Of a stretch of DNA of 33,811 nucleotides, positions 1-9,108 are shown piece after piece. The DNA is taken from assembly GCA_019351955.1 (NCBI GenBank), contig JABBOE010000029.1, positions 1-33,811 of the forward strand, read 5' to 3'. Position numbers and translations under genes: made by a program. Position 1 is the first letter of the stretch. Each line of letters starts with the position of its first letter. This DNA is from Pseudomonadota bacterium (lineage in GTDB: Bacteria > Pseudomonadota > Gammaproteobacteria > Burkholderiales > Burkholderiaceae_C). The notes beneath the pieces are model-generated. The model worked only from the letters and a program-made list of their open reading frames with translations, was not told the origin of the DNA and searched no databases.

Positions 1-83
<83 letters not shown>

Positions 84-124
84 AACAGAGGCTCGCCTCA
101 CATTTCCCGCTCTTTGGAACAGCA

Positions 125-436
125 ATGCAAAGTCAAAAAATCCGCATTCGCCTCAAGGCATTCGACTATCGGCTCATCGACCAGTCCGCGCTTGAGATCG
201 TTGATACCGCTAAGCGCACCGGCGCCATCGTGAAGGGGCCGGTTCCACTTCCGACCCGGCTGCAGCGTTTCGACGTCCTGCGATCGCCGCATGTGAACAA
301 GACTTCCCGCGACCAGTTTGAGATTCGCACGCATCAGCGGCTGATGGATATTGTTGATCCTACGGACAAAACGGTGGATGCGTTGATGAAGCTGGATCTG
401 CCGGCTGGTGTGGATGTGGAAATTAAGTTGCAGTAA
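125..436 (+). CDS. rpsJ: 30S ribosomal protein S10
   Basis: A 103-residue protein, the same length as the E. coli homologue, matching S10 from end to end ([17 protein letters not shown] near the start, [19 protein letters not shown] in the middle). S10 sits in the head of the 30S subunit and also acts as NusE in transcription antitermination. The ATG at 125 is preceded by GGAAC at 116-120, a modest ribosome binding site. It follows tuf by 41 bp and is separated from rplC by an unusually long 177-bp gap holding a palindrome and a promoter-like sequence. Confidence 0.98.
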   Translation: MQSQKIRIRLKAFDYRLIDQSALEIVDTAKRTGAIVKGPVPLPTRLQRFDVLRSPHVNKTSRDQFEIRTHQRLMDIVDPTDKTVDALMKLDLPAGVDVEIKLQ

Positions 437-440
437 AGAC

Positions 441-469
441 TAGTCAGCCGTAAGCCAGTTCGCTATACT
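441..469 (+). promoter_or_regulatory. Candidate sigma-70 promoter before rplC
   Basis: TAGTCA (441-446) and TATACT (464-469) are separated by 17 bp, just after the rpsJ stop codon. The -10 hexamer is one base off consensus and the -35 matches at four of six positions. It would start transcripts around 476, just before the large palindrome, and could feed rplC and everything downstream separately from tuf-rpsJ. This rests on sequence only. Confidence 0.45.
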
Positions 470-485
470 GGCGTGCTTTTCAACG

Positions 486-519
486 TTGCCCTGGAATGCG
501 CATGCGCATTCCAGGGCAA
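486..519. repeat. Perfect 34-bp palindrome in the rpsJ-rplC gap
   Basis: The left arm TTGCCCTGGAATGCGCA (486-502) and right arm TGCGCATTCCAGGGCAA (503-519) are exact reverse complements with no spacer. In RNA it would form a long hairpin with a few unpaired bases at the centre (ATGCGCAT). No T-run follows, so it is not a classical intrinsic terminator. It lies in the untranslated region about 95 bp before the rplC start. It could be a leader structure, an RNA-stability element or a protein-binding site. Confidence 0.9.
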
Positions 520-613
520 GCAATATCCGGGCTCTTGCTCGGTGTTGTGTGTGTCAAATCGCAGCCCTGTCTGCCAATGACGCCAGCCAATCGCAGCTGG
601 CATGGAGAAAACA

Positions 614-1276
614 ATGAGTACGCAAGCACTCGGCCTTGTTGCGCGCAAGGTCGGCATGATGCGAGTCTTCACGGATGACGGGGTGTCCATTCCCGTGACC
701 GTTCTGGACGTTTCTCGCAACGCTGTGGCGCAAGTCCGCCAAGCCGACAAGGATGGCTATAGCGCCGTTCAGGTTGCCTTCGGTGCGACGAAGCCTTCCT
801 CGTTAAGCAAAGCGGAAGCCGGGCACCTGGCCAAGGCCGCAATTGAGCCAGCCAAATTGCTTTGCGAATTCCGCGTTCCCGCGGATGTGGCAGCCGAGTA
901 TCAGCCGGGCGCCGCCCTGTCGGCTTCGCTGTTTTCCGTCGGCCAATACGTGGACGTGCGTGGCCTGACCATCGGCAAGGGTTACGCCGGTGCCATCAAG
1001 CGCCACCATTTTTCCTCGAATCGGGCCTCCCATGGCAACTCGGTCACGACGCGTGCGCCGGGCTCCATTGGTATGGCGCAGGACCCGGGGCGTGTGTTCC
1101 CGGGCAAGCGCATGTCTGGCCGTTTGGGCGGGACCAATGTGACGATCCAGAATCTTGAGGTGGTCCGGGTTGACGCGGAGCGGGCTCTGATCATGGTGAA
1201 GGGCTCGATCCCTGGCGCGGATTCAGGGTGCGTGACCTTGCGTCCCGCGGTCAAGAAAGCTGGAGTTCAGTCATGA
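614..1276 (+). CDS. rplC: 50S ribosomal protein L3
   Basis: A 220-residue L3, beginning [19 protein letters not shown]. The central extension that reaches toward the peptidyl transferase centre is present ([17 protein letters not shown], then [18 protein letters not shown]). L3 is an early-assembly 50S protein. An upstream in-frame ATG at 602 would add MEKT, but GGAGAAA at 604-610 is the obvious ribosome binding site for the ATG at 614. Its TGA overlaps the rplD ATG (ATGA at 1273-1276), indicating translational coupling. Confidence 0.97.
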   Translation: MSTQALGLVARKVGMMRVFTDDGVSIPVTVLDVSRNAVAQVRQADKDGYSAVQVAFGATKPSSLSKAEAGHLAKAAIEPAKLLCEFRVPADVAAEYQPGAALSASLFSVGQYVDVRGLTIGKGYAGAIKRHHFSSNRASHGNSVTTRAPGSIGMAQDPGRVFPGKRMSGRLGGTNVTIQNLEVVRVDAERALIMVKGSIPGADSGCVTLRPAVKKAGVQS

Positions 1277-1896
1277 CCCAATTGCATTACGTCGCAGCCG
1301 ATGGCGCTCCAGGAGCCGCCTTTGACGCACCCGACACCATTTTCGGGCGCGAGTACAACGAGGCGCTGATTCACCAGATTGTGATTGCCTACCAGGCGAA
1401 CGCCCGTGCCGGCACTCGCGCGCAAAAAGATCGCGCTGAAGTCAAGCACTCGACGCGCAAGCCGTGGCGCCAGAAGGGTACGGGTCGGGCCCGTGCGGGC
1501 ATGACGAGTTCCCCGCTGTGGCGTGGGGGCGGTCGGATTTTCCCAAATGCTGCGGATGAAAATTTCACGCAGAAGATCAACAAGAAGATGTATCGCGCTG
1601 GGATGCGTTCCATTTTGTCGCAGCTGGCACGCGAAGGGCGGGTTGTCGTCGTGGACGAGCTTGCGGTTGAAGCGCCGAAGACGAAGTTGCTGGCAACAAA
1701 GCTCAGGTCAATGGGTCTGGATTCGGTGTTGTATATCGCCGATTCGATCGACGAGAAGCTGATGCTGGCGGCGCGCAACTTGCCCAATGTGTTGCTGGTC
1801 GAGCCGCGCTACATGGATCCTCTGTCGTTGATCTATTACAAGAAGATCCTGATTGCCAAAGGCGCGTTCGTTAAGCTGCAGGAGATGCTGTCATGA
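1273..1896 (+). CDS. rplD: 50S ribosomal protein L4
   Basis: A 207-residue L4 ([14 protein letters not shown]...). The conserved loop that lines the exit tunnel is present, with [19 protein letters not shown] followed by [11 protein letters not shown]. In E. coli L4 also represses its own operon by binding the S10 leader; whether that holds here is unknown, but the palindrome before rplC is a place to look. A reading frame open further upstream (GTG/ATG near 1228) lies inside rplC, so the ATG overlapping the rplC stop is chosen. It overlaps rplW by ATGA at 1893. Confidence 0.97.
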   Translation: MTQLHYVAADGAPGAAFDAPDTIFGREYNEALIHQIVIAYQANARAGTRAQKDRAEVKHSTRKPWRQKGTGRARAGMTSSPLWRGGGRIFPNAADENFTQKINKKMYRAGMRSILSQLAREGRVVVVDELAVEAPKTKLLATKLRSMGLDSVLYIADSIDEKLMLAARNLPNVLLVEPRYMDPLSLIYYKKILIAKGAFVKLQEMLS

Positions 1897-2207
1897 GCCA
1901 GCAACAGACACGAGAACAACGTTTGATGCAGGTGCTGCTGGCGCCGATCATTTCCGAGAAGGCGACCATGCTCGCGGACAAGCGCAACCAGGTTGCGTTT
2001 CGTGTTCGCCAGGATGCAAGCAAGGACGAGATCAAGGCGGCTGTCGAGGCCTTTTTCAAGGTGCAGGTTACCTGCGTCCAGGTGCTGAACCAGAAGGGCA
2101 AGGTCAAGCGCACGTCGCGTGGCGTGGGCCATCGCAATAATGTTCGCAAAGCGTACGTCAGCTTGGCGGCTGGACAGGAATTGAATTTCGCCCAGGAGGG
2201 TGTCTAA
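1893..2207 (+). CDS. rplW: 50S ribosomal protein L23
   Basis: A 104-residue L23, slightly longer than the E. coli protein at its N-terminus (MSQQQTREQ). The typical core [15 protein letters not shown] and [20 protein letters not shown] are present. L23 lies at the mouth of the exit tunnel and is the docking site for trigger factor and SRP. Its start overlaps the rplD stop (ATGA), and AGGAGG near its 3' end serves the next gene, rplB. Confidence 0.97.
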   Translation: MSQQQTREQRLMQVLLAPIISEKATMLADKRNQVAFRVRQDASKDEIKAAVEAFFKVQVTCVQVLNQKGKVKRTSRGVGHRNNVRKAYVSLAAGQELNFAQEGV

Positions 2208-2208
2208 C

Positions 2209-3033
2209 ATGGCAGTCGTCAAGGTGAAGCCGACTTCAGCCGGTCGTCGGGCTGTGGTGAAGGTGGTGCACAAACATCTGCACAAGGGTGAGCCCGAGAA
2301 GAGTTTGCTCGAGCCGCAAAAGCAAAATGCCGGCCGCAACAACAACGGCCACATCACGGTGCGCCATCGCGGTGGCGGCAACAAGCAGCACTACCGGGTG
2401 GTTGATTTCCGGCGCGACAAGGACGGGATCCCGGCGAAGGTCGAGCGTATCGAATACGACCCCAACCGCACGGCGCACATCGCCCTGCTTTGCTATGCGG
2501 ATGGTGAGCGTCGTTACATCATCGCTCCGCGCGGGATCGAAGTCGGCAGCTCGGTCGTCAGTGGGTCCGAGGCGCCGATCAAGGTGGGAAATTGCTTGCC
2601 TATCCGCAGCATCCCGGTCGGTTCGACCATTCATTGCATTGAGCTGCTGGCGGGCAAGGGTGCGCAAATGATCCGGTCTGCAGGGTCTTCGGCGGTGTTG
2701 ATGGCCCGGGAGGGTGTCTACGCGCAGGTGCGTCTGCGCTCGGGCGAGGTGCGCAAGATTCACGTCGAGTGCCGCGCCACGATCGGTGAAGTCAGCAACG
2801 AAGAAAACAGCTTGCGGCAGTATGGTAAGGCTGGTGCCAAGCGCTGGAAGGGTATCCGTCCGACAGTGCGTGGTGTGGCAATGAACCCAATTGATCACCC
2901 GCACGGCGGTGGCGAAGGGCGGACGGGCGAAGGTCGTACGCCGGTCAGTCCGTGGGGTACCCCGACAAAGGGTTACCGCACGCGTCAGAACAAGCGCACG
3001 CAGGGCATGATCGTCTCGCGCCGTAAAAAGTAA
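2209..3033 (+). CDS. rplB: 50S ribosomal protein L2
   Basis: A 274-residue L2 ([20 protein letters not shown]). The hallmark C-terminal motif [15 protein letters not shown] is intact; it contains the histidine implicated in peptidyl transferase function, and the C-terminus is basic (RRKK). The start at 2209 is set by AGGAGG at 2194-2199, nine bases upstream. A GTG at 2200 abuts that site and cannot use it. The gene lies one base after the rplW stop. Confidence 0.98.
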   Translation: MAVVKVKPTSAGRRAVVKVVHKHLHKGEPEKSLLEPQKQNAGRNNNGHITVRHRGGGNKQHYRVVDFRRDKDGIPAKVERIEYDPNRTAHIALLCYADGERRYIIAPRGIEVGSSVVSGSEAPIKVGNCLPIRSIPVGSTIHCIELLAGKGAQMIRSAGSSAVLMAREGVYAQVRLRSGEVRKIHVECRATIGEVSNEENSLRQYGKAGAKRWKGIRPTVRGVAMNPIDHPHGGGEGRTGEGRTPVSPWGTPTKGYRTRQNKRTQGMIVSRRKK

Positions 3034-3048
3034 GCTAGAGGCCCAGAT

Positions 3049-3327
3049 ATGACACGTTCTCTCAAAAAAGGCCCGTTTTGCGATCTGCACCTGATGCGAA
3101 AGATCGAAAGCGCTGTGGCCACCAAAGACAAGAAGCCGATCAAGACCTGGTCACGCCGCTCCACGGTGCTGCCCGAGTTCATCGGTGTGACGATTGCCGT
3201 GCACAACGGCCGGCAACATGTGCCCGTGTACATCACGGATCAGATGGTTGGCCACAAACTCGGTGAGTTTGCGCTGACCCGCACATTCAAGGGTCATCCT
3301 GCGGACAAAAAGGCTGCCAAGAGGTAA
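3049..3327 (+). CDS. rpsS: 30S ribosomal protein S19
   Basis: A 92-residue S19 with the expected start [15 protein letters not shown] and the conserved segments [15 protein letters not shown] and [11 protein letters not shown]19 forms a complex with S13 in the head of the 30S subunit and contacts A-site tRNA. It follows rplB by 15 bp and precedes rplV by 5 bp, so the three are co-transcribed. Confidence 0.98.
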   Translation: MTRSLKKGPFCDLHLMRKIESAVATKDKKPIKTWSRRSTVLPEFIGVTIAVHNGRQHVPVYITDQMVGHKLGEFALTRTFKGHPADKKAAKR

Positions 3328-3332
3328 GAACC

Positions 3333-3662
3333 ATGGAAACACGAGCAGTATTGCGCGGTGTTCGGTTGTCCGAGCAGAAGGGCCGGTTGGTGGCTGATCT
3401 GATTCGCGGCAAGAAAGTTGACCACGCCCTCAACACTTTGGCGTTCACTCCGAAGAAGTCGGCGCAGATCATCAAGAAAGTGCTGGAGTCGGCCATCGCC
3501 AACGCCGAGCACAACGATGGTGCGGACATTGACGAATTGAAGGTCAAATCCATCATGGTGGAGCGTGGTGCTTCGCTCAAGCGCTTCTCGGCGCGTGCGA
3601 AGGGGCGTGGCAATCGCATTGTCAAGCCCACCTGCCACATCTACATCACCGTTGGAAACTAA
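3333..3662 (+). CDS. rplV: 50S ribosomal protein L22
   Basis: A 109-residue L22, one shorter than the E. coli protein. It starts [19 protein letters not shown], and the beta-hairpin that lines the exit tunnel is visible near the end ([20 protein letters not shown]). Changes in this loop cause macrolide resistance in other bacteria; nothing here looks unusual. It sits 5 bp after rpsS and 9 bp before rpsC, with GGACTCGAG at 3663-3671 as a weak binding site for rpsC. Confidence 0.97.
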   Translation: METRAVLRGVRLSEQKGRLVADLIRGKKVDHALNTLAFTPKKSAQIIKKVLESAIANAEHNDGADIDELKVKSIMVERGASLKRFSARAKGRGNRIVKPTCHIYITVGN

Positions 3663-3671
3663 GGACTCGAG

Positions 3672-4526
3672 ATGGGACAGAAAATCAACCCAACCGGTTT
3701 TAGACTGGCGGTCACGCACGACTGGTCCTCGCGTTGGTACGCCAGCGGCGCCCAGTTTGCCAAGATGCTCAACGAAGACATCGCGGTGCGCGAATACCTG
3801 GCCAAAAAGCTGAAAGCTGCCTCGGTGTCGCGCATCGTCATTGAGCGTCCGGCGAAAAATGCACGGATCACGATTTTTAGCGCGCGCCCTGGTGTGGTCA
3901 TCGGCAAGAAGGGCGAGGATATCGAAGCCCTCAAGGCCGAGTTGACGAAGCGGCTTGGGGTGCCGGTGGCGGTGGACATCGAGGAAGTGCGCAAACCCGA
4001 AATTGATGCCAAGCTCATTGCGGATTCCATCACGCAGCAGCTCGAAAAGCGCATCATGTTCCGGCGCGCGATGAAGCGCGCGATGCAAAATGCAATGCGC
4101 CTTGGCGCACAGGGCATCAAGATCATGTCGTCCGGGCGCCTCAACGGCATTGAAATTGCCCGTACGGAATGGTACCGTGAAGGGCGTGTGCCATTGCAGA
4201 CGCTGCGAGCGGACATCGATTATGGCTTTTCCGAAGCCAAGACCACTTATGGCGTCATCGGTGTGAAGGTCTGGGTCTACAAGGGCGATACGCTGGGTCG
4301 TGGCGCTTTGGCGCAGAAGGCTGCCGACACCGCCGAGCCTGAGCGTCGTCCGCGCCGCGATGACAAGTCCGGGCCGCGTCGTAACCGCCGGCCCGACGCT
4401 GGTCGGGGCGATGCGCACACGGCCACTGTAGCCGCGCCTGCGGCGCCCACTGAAAAGCGCGTACGGAAAGTCAGCAAGCCCGAGGCTGCAGCTACCGTGC
4501 CAAGCAAGCAAGGAGAATCGTCATGA
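3672..4526 (+). CDS. rpsC: 30S ribosomal protein S3, with extended C-terminal tail
   Basis: A 284-residue S3 ([18 protein letters not shown]). The KH domain is marked by [11 protein letters not shown] near residues 77-87, and the C-terminal domain by [22 protein letters not shown]3 lines the mRNA entry channel and takes part in helicase activity. After [10 protein letters not shown] it carries about 70 extra residues rich in R, A, P and D, so it is roughly 50 residues longer than the E. coli protein. Extended S3 tails are common in betaproteobacteria (family knowledge). Its TGA overlaps the ATG of rplP. Confidence 0.97.
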   Translation: MGQKINPTGFRLAVTHDWSSRWYASGAQFAKMLNEDIAVREYLAKKLKAASVSRIVIERPAKNARITIFSARPGVVIGKKGEDIEALKAELTKRLGVPVAVDIEEVRKPEIDAKLIADSITQQLEKRIMFRRAMKRAMQNAMRLGAQGIKIMSSGRLNGIEIARTEWYREGRVPLQTLRADIDYGFSEAKTTYGVIGVKVWVYKGDTLGRGALAQKAADTAEPERRPRRDDKSGPRRNRRPDAGRGDAHTATVAAPAAPTEKRVRKVSKPEAAATVPSKQGESS

Positions 4527-4939
4527 TGCAACCTGCGCGGCGCAAATACCGCAAGGAGCAAAAGGGCCGCAACAAGGGTGTGGCAACGCGTGGGGCCTCT
4601 GTGGCTTTTGGGGAATATGGGCTGAAGGCCACGACTCGCGGGCGCCTGACGGCGCGCCAAATCGAGTCGGCTCGTCGGGCCATTTCGCGCCACGTCAAAC
4701 GCGGTGGGCGCATCTGGATTCGCGTGTTTCCGGATAAGCCCATTTCGATCAAGCCCGCTGAAGTCCGTATGGGTAACGGCAAGGGGAACCCCGAGTATTA
4801 CGTGTCGGAAATCACGCCCGGTAAGGTTCTGTATGAAATCGATGGCGTACCGGAGCAATTGGCCCGCGAAGCGTTTGAGCTTGCAGCGGCCAAGCTGCCC
4901 TTCCGTACCGTCTTCGTCGGTCGCCGTTTTGGCCTTTGA
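4523..4939 (+). CDS. rplP: 50S ribosomal protein L16
   Basis: A 138-residue L16 with the hallmark [14 protein letters not shown] at the N-terminus and [12 protein letters not shown] in the middle. L16 helps position A-site tRNA on the 50S subunit. The start is a tandem ATGATG (4523-4528); AAGGAGAA at 4509-4516 serves either codon. The first ATG overlaps the rpsC stop. Most homologues begin MLQP, so the second ATG would give the usual length plus nothing extra, and the true first residue is ambiguous by one. Confidence 0.97.
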   Translation: MMQPARRKYRKEQKGRNKGVATRGASVAFGEYGLKATTRGRLTARQIESARRAISRHVKRGGRIWIRVFPDKPISIKPAEVRMGNGKGNPEYYVSEITPGKVLYEIDGVPEQLAREAFELAAAKLPFRTVFVGRRFGL

Positions 4940-4945
4940 GGTGAG

Positions 4946-5146
4946 ATGATGAATCTGGAAGAAATGCGCAAATTGGATCAAACCGGTTTGCAAAATGAAT
5001 TGAATGCCCTATTAAAGGCGCATATGGGTTTGCGCATGCAAAAGGCGACGCAGCAGTTGCAGAACACCAGTCAGCTGATGAAGGTGCGGCGTGATATCGC
5101 GCGCATTCGCACGCTGATTCGTCAAACAGTCACGCAGGAGTCATGA
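4946..5146 (+). CDS. rpmC: 50S ribosomal protein L29
   Basis: A 66-residue, largely helical L29 ([19 protein letters not shown], then [15 protein letters not shown]). It lies beside L23 at the tunnel exit and forms part of the trigger-factor and SRP docking surface. It starts at another tandem ATGATG (4946-4951) behind GAGGTGAG. Its TGA overlaps the rpsQ start. Confidence 0.95.
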   Translation: MMNLEEMRKLDQTGLQNELNALLKAHMGLRMQKATQQLQNTSQLMKVRRDIARIRTLIRQTVTQES

Positions 5147-5412
5147 TGTCGACAGCTGAAGGATTGACCCGTGTGCTGACGGGGCGGGTGGTCAGCGACA
5201 AACGTGCCAAGACGGTTACCGTCTTGGTCGAGCGTCGCGTCCAGCACGAACTGTATGGCAAATACATCGTGCGCTCGAAGAAGTACAGTGCGCACGATGC
5301 GGAGGGGCAGTTTCACCTGGGTGACCTGGTGGAGATTGCCGAATCGCGTCCGATTTCCAAGACCAAATCCTGGGTGGTGACGCGTCTCGTGGAAAAGTCC
5401 AGGTTGGTCTGA
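5143..5412 (+). CDS. rpsQ: 30S ribosomal protein S17
   Basis: An 89-residue S17 with the OB-fold core [20 protein letters not shown], then [13 protein letters not shown] and [14 protein letters not shown]17 is a primary 16S rRNA binder in the 30S body. The start is a tandem ATGATG at 5143-5148, overlapping the rpmC stop, with CAGGAG at 5134-5139 as binding site. A 254-bp gap follows before rplN, the longest gap in the ribosomal region. Confidence 0.97.
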   Translation: MMSTAEGLTRVLTGRVVSDKRAKTVTVLVERRVQHELYGKYIVRSKKYSAHDAEGQFHLGDLVEIAESRPISKTKSWVVTRLVEKSRLV

Positions 5413-5445
5413 GGCGCTTGGATTTTGGCGTTGCGGCGGGGAGTC

Positions 5446-5484
5446 GCTGCGGGGTTTGGCCCCGCCGAGACCGTGCCCCGCAGC
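5446..5484 (+). promoter_or_regulatory. Competing hairpins after rpsQ
   Basis: GCTGCGGGG (5446-5454) is the exact complement of CCCCGCAGC (5476-5484). Its inner part GCGGGG (5449-5454) can instead pair with CCCCGC (5460-5465), across a five-base loop. The two foldings exclude each other. No T-run follows either one. This could act as an attenuator or processing site between the S10 and spc parts of the operon, or simply be a GC-rich spacer; the sequence cannot decide. Confidence 0.5.
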
Positions 5485-5533
5485 AAAAGGGCCTCGGACA
5501 TGCGCTGCAGTGCTCAAAAGTCTCGATCTGGCC

Positions 5534-5566
5534 TTGACATTTGGGTTAGTTCAAGTAAAAATATCT
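5534..5566 (+). promoter_or_regulatory. Candidate sigma-70 promoter for rplN (spc segment)
   Basis: A perfect -35 box TTGACA at 5534-5539 is followed by an AT-rich stretch. The best -10 is TAAAAA at 5556-5561 (16-bp spacer), though the overlapping ATATCT is also possible. The local drop in GC content stands out against the surroundings. It would give a leader of about 95 bases before rplN and an independent promoter for the spc-alpha genes. Confidence 0.6.
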
Positions 5567-5666
5567 AGTTCTGCGCTTTTGCGCTTCACAACCCCACTAG
5601 CTGGGCCCAAGACTGTTGGCATGCTGGTTGATGCCGCCAAGTTGGGAAAGAATTTCAGGATTCCAC

Positions 5667-6035
5667 ATGATTCAGATGCAATCAAGGCTGGATGTTGCTG
5701 ACAACACTGGCGCGAAGACCGTTATGTGCATCAAGGTGCTTGGCGGATCGAAGCGTCGCTATGCCGGCATCGGCGACGTCATCAAGGTCAGCATCAAGGA
5801 AGCCGCGCCGCGTGGGCGTGTGAAAAAGGGCGAAGTGTTCAACGCCGTTGTCGTGCGCACCGCCAAGGGCGTGCGCCGCGCCGATGGTTCGTTGATCAAG
5901 TTCGATACGAACGCGGCGGTCCTTCTGAATGCCAAGCTGGAGCCGATTGGGACCCGTATTTTCGGGCCGGTCACGCGCGAGCTTCGCACTGAGCGTTTCA
6001 TGAAGATTGTTTCCCTCGCACCCGAAGTGCTGTAA
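5667..6035 (+). CDS. rplN: 50S ribosomal protein L14
   Basis: A 122-residue L14, exactly the usual length, starting [17 protein letters not shown] and ending [12 protein letters not shown]14 contacts 16S rRNA in an intersubunit bridge and is the binding site for RsfS. The open frame continues upstream to 5616, but only the ATG at 5667 gives the family's start; TTTCAGGA at 5654-5661 serves as binding site. It is the first gene after the candidate promoter at 5534. Confidence 0.98.
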   Translation: MIQMQSRLDVADNTGAKTVMCIKVLGGSKRRYAGIGDVIKVSIKEAAPRGRVKKGEVFNAVVVRTAKGVRRADGSLIKFDTNAAVLLNAKLEPIGTRIFGPVTRELRTERFMKIVSLAPEVL

Positions 6036-6045
6036 GAGGTCGACC

Positions 6046-6363
6046 ATGAACAAAATCCACAGGGGCGACGAAGTCGTCGTCATCGCCGGAGCCGACAAGG
6101 GGCGGCGTGCCAAGGTGCTTGCGCGCCATGGAACGGAGCACCTGATCGTTGAGGGTGTGAATCTCGTGAAGCGTCATACGCGTCCGAACCCAATGCAAAA
6201 TCAGCCAGGCGGCGTCGTGTCCAAGGAAATGCCCATTCATCAAAGCAATGTGGCGATTTTTAATCCGGCGTCCGGCAAGGCAGATCGTGTCGGCATGAGT
6301 TCGCTCTCTGACGGCAACAAGGTTCGCGTATTCCGTTCGAGTGGCGAGCAAATCAAGGTTTAA
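6046..6363 (+). CDS. rplX: 50S ribosomal protein L24
   Basis: A 105-residue L24 starting [19 protein letters not shown], which is the KOW motif of this family. It then shows [18 protein letters not shown], another conserved block. L24 initiates 50S assembly and sits near the tunnel exit. The frame is open back to 6007, inside rplN; AAGAGG at 6034-6039 points to the ATG at 6046. Confidence 0.97.
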   Translation: MNKIHRGDEVVVIAGADKGRRAKVLARHGTEHLIVEGVNLVKRHTRPNPMQNQPGGVVSKEMPIHQSNVAIFNPASGKADRVGMSSLSDGNKVRVFRSSGEQIKV

Positions 6364-6374
6364 CTGGGGGCGTT

Positions 6375-6914
6375 ATGTCGCGCTTGCAAGAGTTTTACAA
6401 GGGCCAAGTCGTGCCGGATCTGCAAAAGCAGTTCGGCTTCAAGTCGGTCATGGAGGTTCCGCGCATCACCAAGATTACGCTCAACATGGGCGTATCCGAG
6501 GCGGTTGCAGACAAGAAGGTCATCGAGCATGCAGTGGGCGATATGACCAAGATTGCCGGGCAAAGGCCTGTGGTGACGAAGGCGCGCAAGGCCATTGCGG
6601 CGTTCAAGGTGCGCGAGGGCATGCCCATCGGGTGCTCGGTCACGCTGCGCGGTGGGCGCATGTATGAGTTTCTCGATCGATTGATCACGGTGGCGCTGCC
6701 GCGCGTGCGGGACTTCCGCGGTGTGTCGTCGCGCGCGTTTGACGGTCGCGGCAACTACAACATCGGGGTGAAAGAGCAGATTATTTTCCCTGAGGTCGAG
6801 TACGACAAGGTCGACGCGCTGCGTGGACTGAATATCAGCATCACGACGACCGCGAAATCGGACGACGAATGCAAGGCGCTGCTGTCCGCGTTCCGCTTTC
6901 CCTTTAAGAATTGA
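6375..6914 (+). CDS. rplE: 50S ribosomal protein L5
   Basis: A 179-residue L5, the standard bacterial length. It has [18 protein letters not shown] near the N-terminus and [18 protein letters not shown] further on, both diagnostic. L5 binds 5S rRNA and forms bridge B1b with S13 in the 30S head. GGGGGCG at 6365-6371 is a plausible binding site. It follows rplX by 11 bp and precedes rpsN by 7 bp. Confidence 0.98.
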   Translation: MSRLQEFYKGQVVPDLQKQFGFKSVMEVPRITKITLNMGVSEAVADKKVIEHAVGDMTKIAGQRPVVTKARKAIAAFKVREGMPIGCSVTLRGGRMYEFLDRLITVALPRVRDFRGVSSRAFDGRGNYNIGVKEQIIFPEVEYDKVDALRGLNISITTTAKSDDECKALLSAFRFPFKN

Positions 6915-6921
6915 GATTGCC

Positions 6922-7227
6922 ATGGCCAAGCTTTCACTGATCAATCGGCAAGATAAGCGCGAGAAGCTCGTGCAGAAGTTCGCTGCGAAGCGTGCTGCGC
7001 TTGAGGCTGTAATCGCTGATTCGAGCAAATCGCATGAGGAGCATCTCCAGGCCCGACTGGCGTTGCAACAGTTGCCCCGGAACGCAAACCCCACGCGCCT
7101 TCGCAATCGTTGTGCGCTGACGGGGCGTCCGCGCGGGACATTTCGCAAGTTCGGACTTGCGCGCAACAAGATTCGTGAATTGGCGTTTCGTGGGGAAATC
7201 CCCGGCGTCACCAAGTCCAGCTGGTAA
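6922..7227 (+). CDS. rpsN: 30S ribosomal protein S14 (zinc-independent form)
   Basis: A 101-residue S14 of the long E. coli type. Only one cysteine occurs ([11 protein letters not shown]), so the CxxC zinc ribbon of the short paralogue is missing. S14 is in the 30S head beside S10 and S19. The C-terminus [14 protein letters not shown]...KSSW is characteristic. It is followed by a 33-bp spacer with CGGAGAA that serves rpsH. Confidence 0.97.
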   Translation: MAKLSLINRQDKREKLVQKFAAKRAALEAVIADSSKSHEEHLQARLALQQLPRNANPTRLRNRCALTGRPRGTFRKFGLARNKIRELAFRGEIPGVTKSSW

Positions 7228-7260
7228 TGCGGCTATCGGAAGTCACCGGAGAACATTTTT

Positions 7261-7656
7261 ATGAGCATGAGTGATCCCATTGCCGACATGCTGACGCGCA
7301 TCCGCAATGCGCAGATGGTCGAGAAGGCTACCGTGAAGATGCCCGCGTCGAAGCTGAAGGCGGCTATCGCCCAAGTGCTTCAGGATGAAGGCTACATTGA
7401 CGGCTATGAGCTGGTGCGTGATGGAGCCAAGGCTGATCTGCAGATTGCGCTGAAGTACTACGCAGGGCGCCCGGTGATCGAGCGCATCGAGCGCGTCAGT
7501 CGTCCCGGCTTGCGTATCTATCGTGGGCGACACGCCATTCCCCAGGTCCTGAACGGACTGGGTGTCGCCATCGTCTCCACGCCGAAGGGCGTGATGACCG
7601 ACCGCAAGGCGCGCCAAGTCGGCGTCGGCGGCGAGGTCCTTTGTTATGTTGCCTAA
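7261..7656 (+). CDS. rpsH: 30S ribosomal protein S8
   Basis: A 131-residue S8 ([16 protein letters not shown] at the start; RPGLRIYRG and the C-terminal [20 protein letters not shown]). S8 binds 16S helix 21 and in E. coli represses the spc operon by binding a mimic near rplE; I did not locate such a mimic here. The ATG at 7261 is spaced about nine bases from CGGAGAA. A second in-frame ATG at 7267 is possible but less likely. Confidence 0.97.
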   Translation: MSMSDPIADMLTRIRNAQMVEKATVKMPASKLKAAIAQVLQDEGYIDGYELVRDGAKADLQIALKYYAGRPVIERIERVSRPGLRIYRGRHAIPQVLNGLGVAIVSTPKGVMTDRKARQVGVGGEVLCYVA

Positions 7657-7669
7657 TTGAGGGCTGGCC

Positions 7670-8203
7670 ATGTCGCGAGTCGCCAAGAATCCCATTGTTG
7701 TGCCCAAGGGCGTGGAAGTCTCCCTGTCGCCCGAACAAATTGCCGTTAAGGGTGGGCTCGGTCGTCTGGACCGCCCGCTGAATCCGCTGGTAAAGGTCGA
7801 GTTCGAGAACGGCGCGCTAACGTTCGCCCCGTCGGACGAGAGCCGCGAGGCCCATGCGCTCTCGGGGACATTCCGCGCCTTGGTCGCGGGAATGGTTGCC
7901 GGCGTGGACAAGGGCTTCGAGAAAAAGCTTACGCTCATTGGCGTTGGCTACAAGGCCCAAGTCCAAGGGGCCAAGCTGAACCTCGCTCTTGGTTTTTCCC
8001 ATCCCGTCGTGCGTGACATGCCAGAGGGCATCAAGGTTGAGGCGCCCACCCCGACGGAGATCGTGCTCAAAGGTGTGGATAAGCAGCTCGTCGGTCAGGT
8101 GGCTGCAGATATCCGTGCCATTCGTCCGCCCGAGCCCTACAAGGGCAAAGGGGTTCGCTACGCCAATGAGGTCGTGGTGATCAAGGAAACCAAGAAGAAA
8201 TAA
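7670..8203 (+). CDS. rplF: 50S ribosomal protein L6
   Basis: A 177-residue L6, the same length as the E. coli homologue ([19 protein letters not shown]). The C-terminal signature [14 protein letters not shown] is intact. L6 lies at the base of the L7/L12 stalk near the factor-binding site. It follows rpsH by 13 bp and precedes rplR by 11 bp, with GGGCTGG at 7662-7668 as a close but weak binding site. Confidence 0.98.
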   Translation: MSRVAKNPIVVPKGVEVSLSPEQIAVKGGLGRLDRPLNPLVKVEFENGALTFAPSDESREAHALSGTFRALVAGMVAGVDKGFEKKLTLIGVGYKAQVQGAKLNLALGFSHPVVRDMPEGIKVEAPTPTEIVLKGVDKQLVGQVAADIRAIRPPEPYKGKGVRYANEVVVIKETKKK

Positions 8204-8214
8204 GGGGTTGTGAA

Positions 8215-8574
8215 ATGTTGAATAAGAAACAAGCCCGTCTGCGCCGCGCCAAGTCAACGCGCGCCCATATTGCCCGCTTGTATGTGACGCGCCTGGCGGT
8301 GCATCGTTCGAACGCGCATATCTATGCAAGCATCATCTCCGATGACGGCGCGCGTGTGCTGATGACGGCATCGACTGCGGAGCCTGAAGTGCGGCAACAG
8401 CTTCAGGGGTCGGGTGGCAATGTCGGTGCAGCTCAAATCGTCGGCAAGCGCATCGCCGAGAAGGCGCGGGCCGCAGGCATTGAGCAGGTCGCCTTCGATC
8501 GCTCCGGCTTTCAGTATCACGGCCGCGTCAAGGCGCTGGCTGAAGCTGCCCGCGAAGCTGGTTTGAAATTCTGA
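8215..8574 (+). CDS. rplR: 50S ribosomal protein L18
   Basis: A 119-residue L18 ([19 protein letters not shown], then [16 protein letters not shown]). It has the C-terminal [24 protein letters not shown] block shared by the family. With L5 and L25 it anchors 5S rRNA in the central protuberance. AAGGGG at 8202-8207 serves the ATG at 8215. The next gene, rpsE, starts 7 bp after the stop. Confidence 0.97.
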   Translation: MLNKKQARLRRAKSTRAHIARLYVTRLAVHRSNAHIYASIISDDGARVLMTASTAEPEVRQQLQGSGGNVGAAQIVGKRIAEKARAAGIEQVAFDRSGFQYHGRVKALAEAAREAGLKF

Positions 8575-8581
8575 GGTTGAG

Positions 8582-9100
8582 ATGGCCAAAATCCAAGCAA
8601 AGATGAACACCGAAGCCCGTGATGACGGTCTGCGGGAAAAAATGATCGCGGTGAACCGCGTCACCAAGGTGGTCAAGGGTGGCCGTATTCTCGGTTTTGC
8701 CGCTCTTGCCGTGGTGGGTGACGGTGACGGACGCATTGGCATGGGCAAAGGCAAGGCGCGTGAAGTGCCGGTTGCCGTGCAAAAGGCCATGGACCAGGCA
8801 CGCCGCAACATGGTGAAGGTCAAGCTCAAGAATGGCACCTTGCACCATCAGGTGTACGGGAGTCACGCCGCCTCCGACGTCATGATGTCCCCGGCGCCAC
8901 AAGGTACGGGCATCATCGCTGGCGGCCCGATGCGCGCCATCTTTGAGGTGGTCGGCATCACGGATGTGGTTGCGAAGAGTCATGGCTCCACCAACCCCTA
9001 CAACATGGTTCGTGCCACGCTGGACGGTCTCACGAAGGCCAATACGCCTTCTGAAATCGCCATGAAGCGCGGTAAGAGCGTCGAAGAAATCCTCGGCTGA
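8582..9100 (+). CDS. rpsE: 30S ribosomal protein S5
   Basis: A 172-residue S5. The double-stranded RNA-binding domain carries [18 protein letters not shown] and [14 protein letters not shown], and the C-terminal domain carries [16 protein letters not shown]5 lies at the mRNA entry tunnel and affects decoding accuracy. GAGGTTGAG directly before the ATG at 8582 holds the binding site. It is slightly longer than the E. coli protein. Confidence 0.98.
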   Translation: MAKIQAKMNTEARDDGLREKMIAVNRVTKVVKGGRILGFAALAVVGDGDGRIGMGKGKAREVPVAVQKAMDQARRNMVKVKLKNGTLHHQVYGSHAASDVMMSPAPQGTGIIAGGPMRAIFEVVGITDVVAKSHGSTNPYNMVRATLDGLTKANTPSEIAMKRGKSVEEILG

Positions 9101-9108
9101 GGTCTGCC

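Noticed and set aside
486-519. The palindrome as an intrinsic terminator
   Set aside because: No T-run follows (GCAATATCC), and essential operon genes lie downstream.
3294-4511. A 405-codon open frame on the - strand
   Set aside because: It is antisense to rplV and rpsC, which are unmistakable. No motif or start signal.
5456-5701. An 81-codon open frame between rpsQ and rplN
   Set aside because: No start signal or motif, it crosses the candidate promoter, and it ends inside rplN in another frame.
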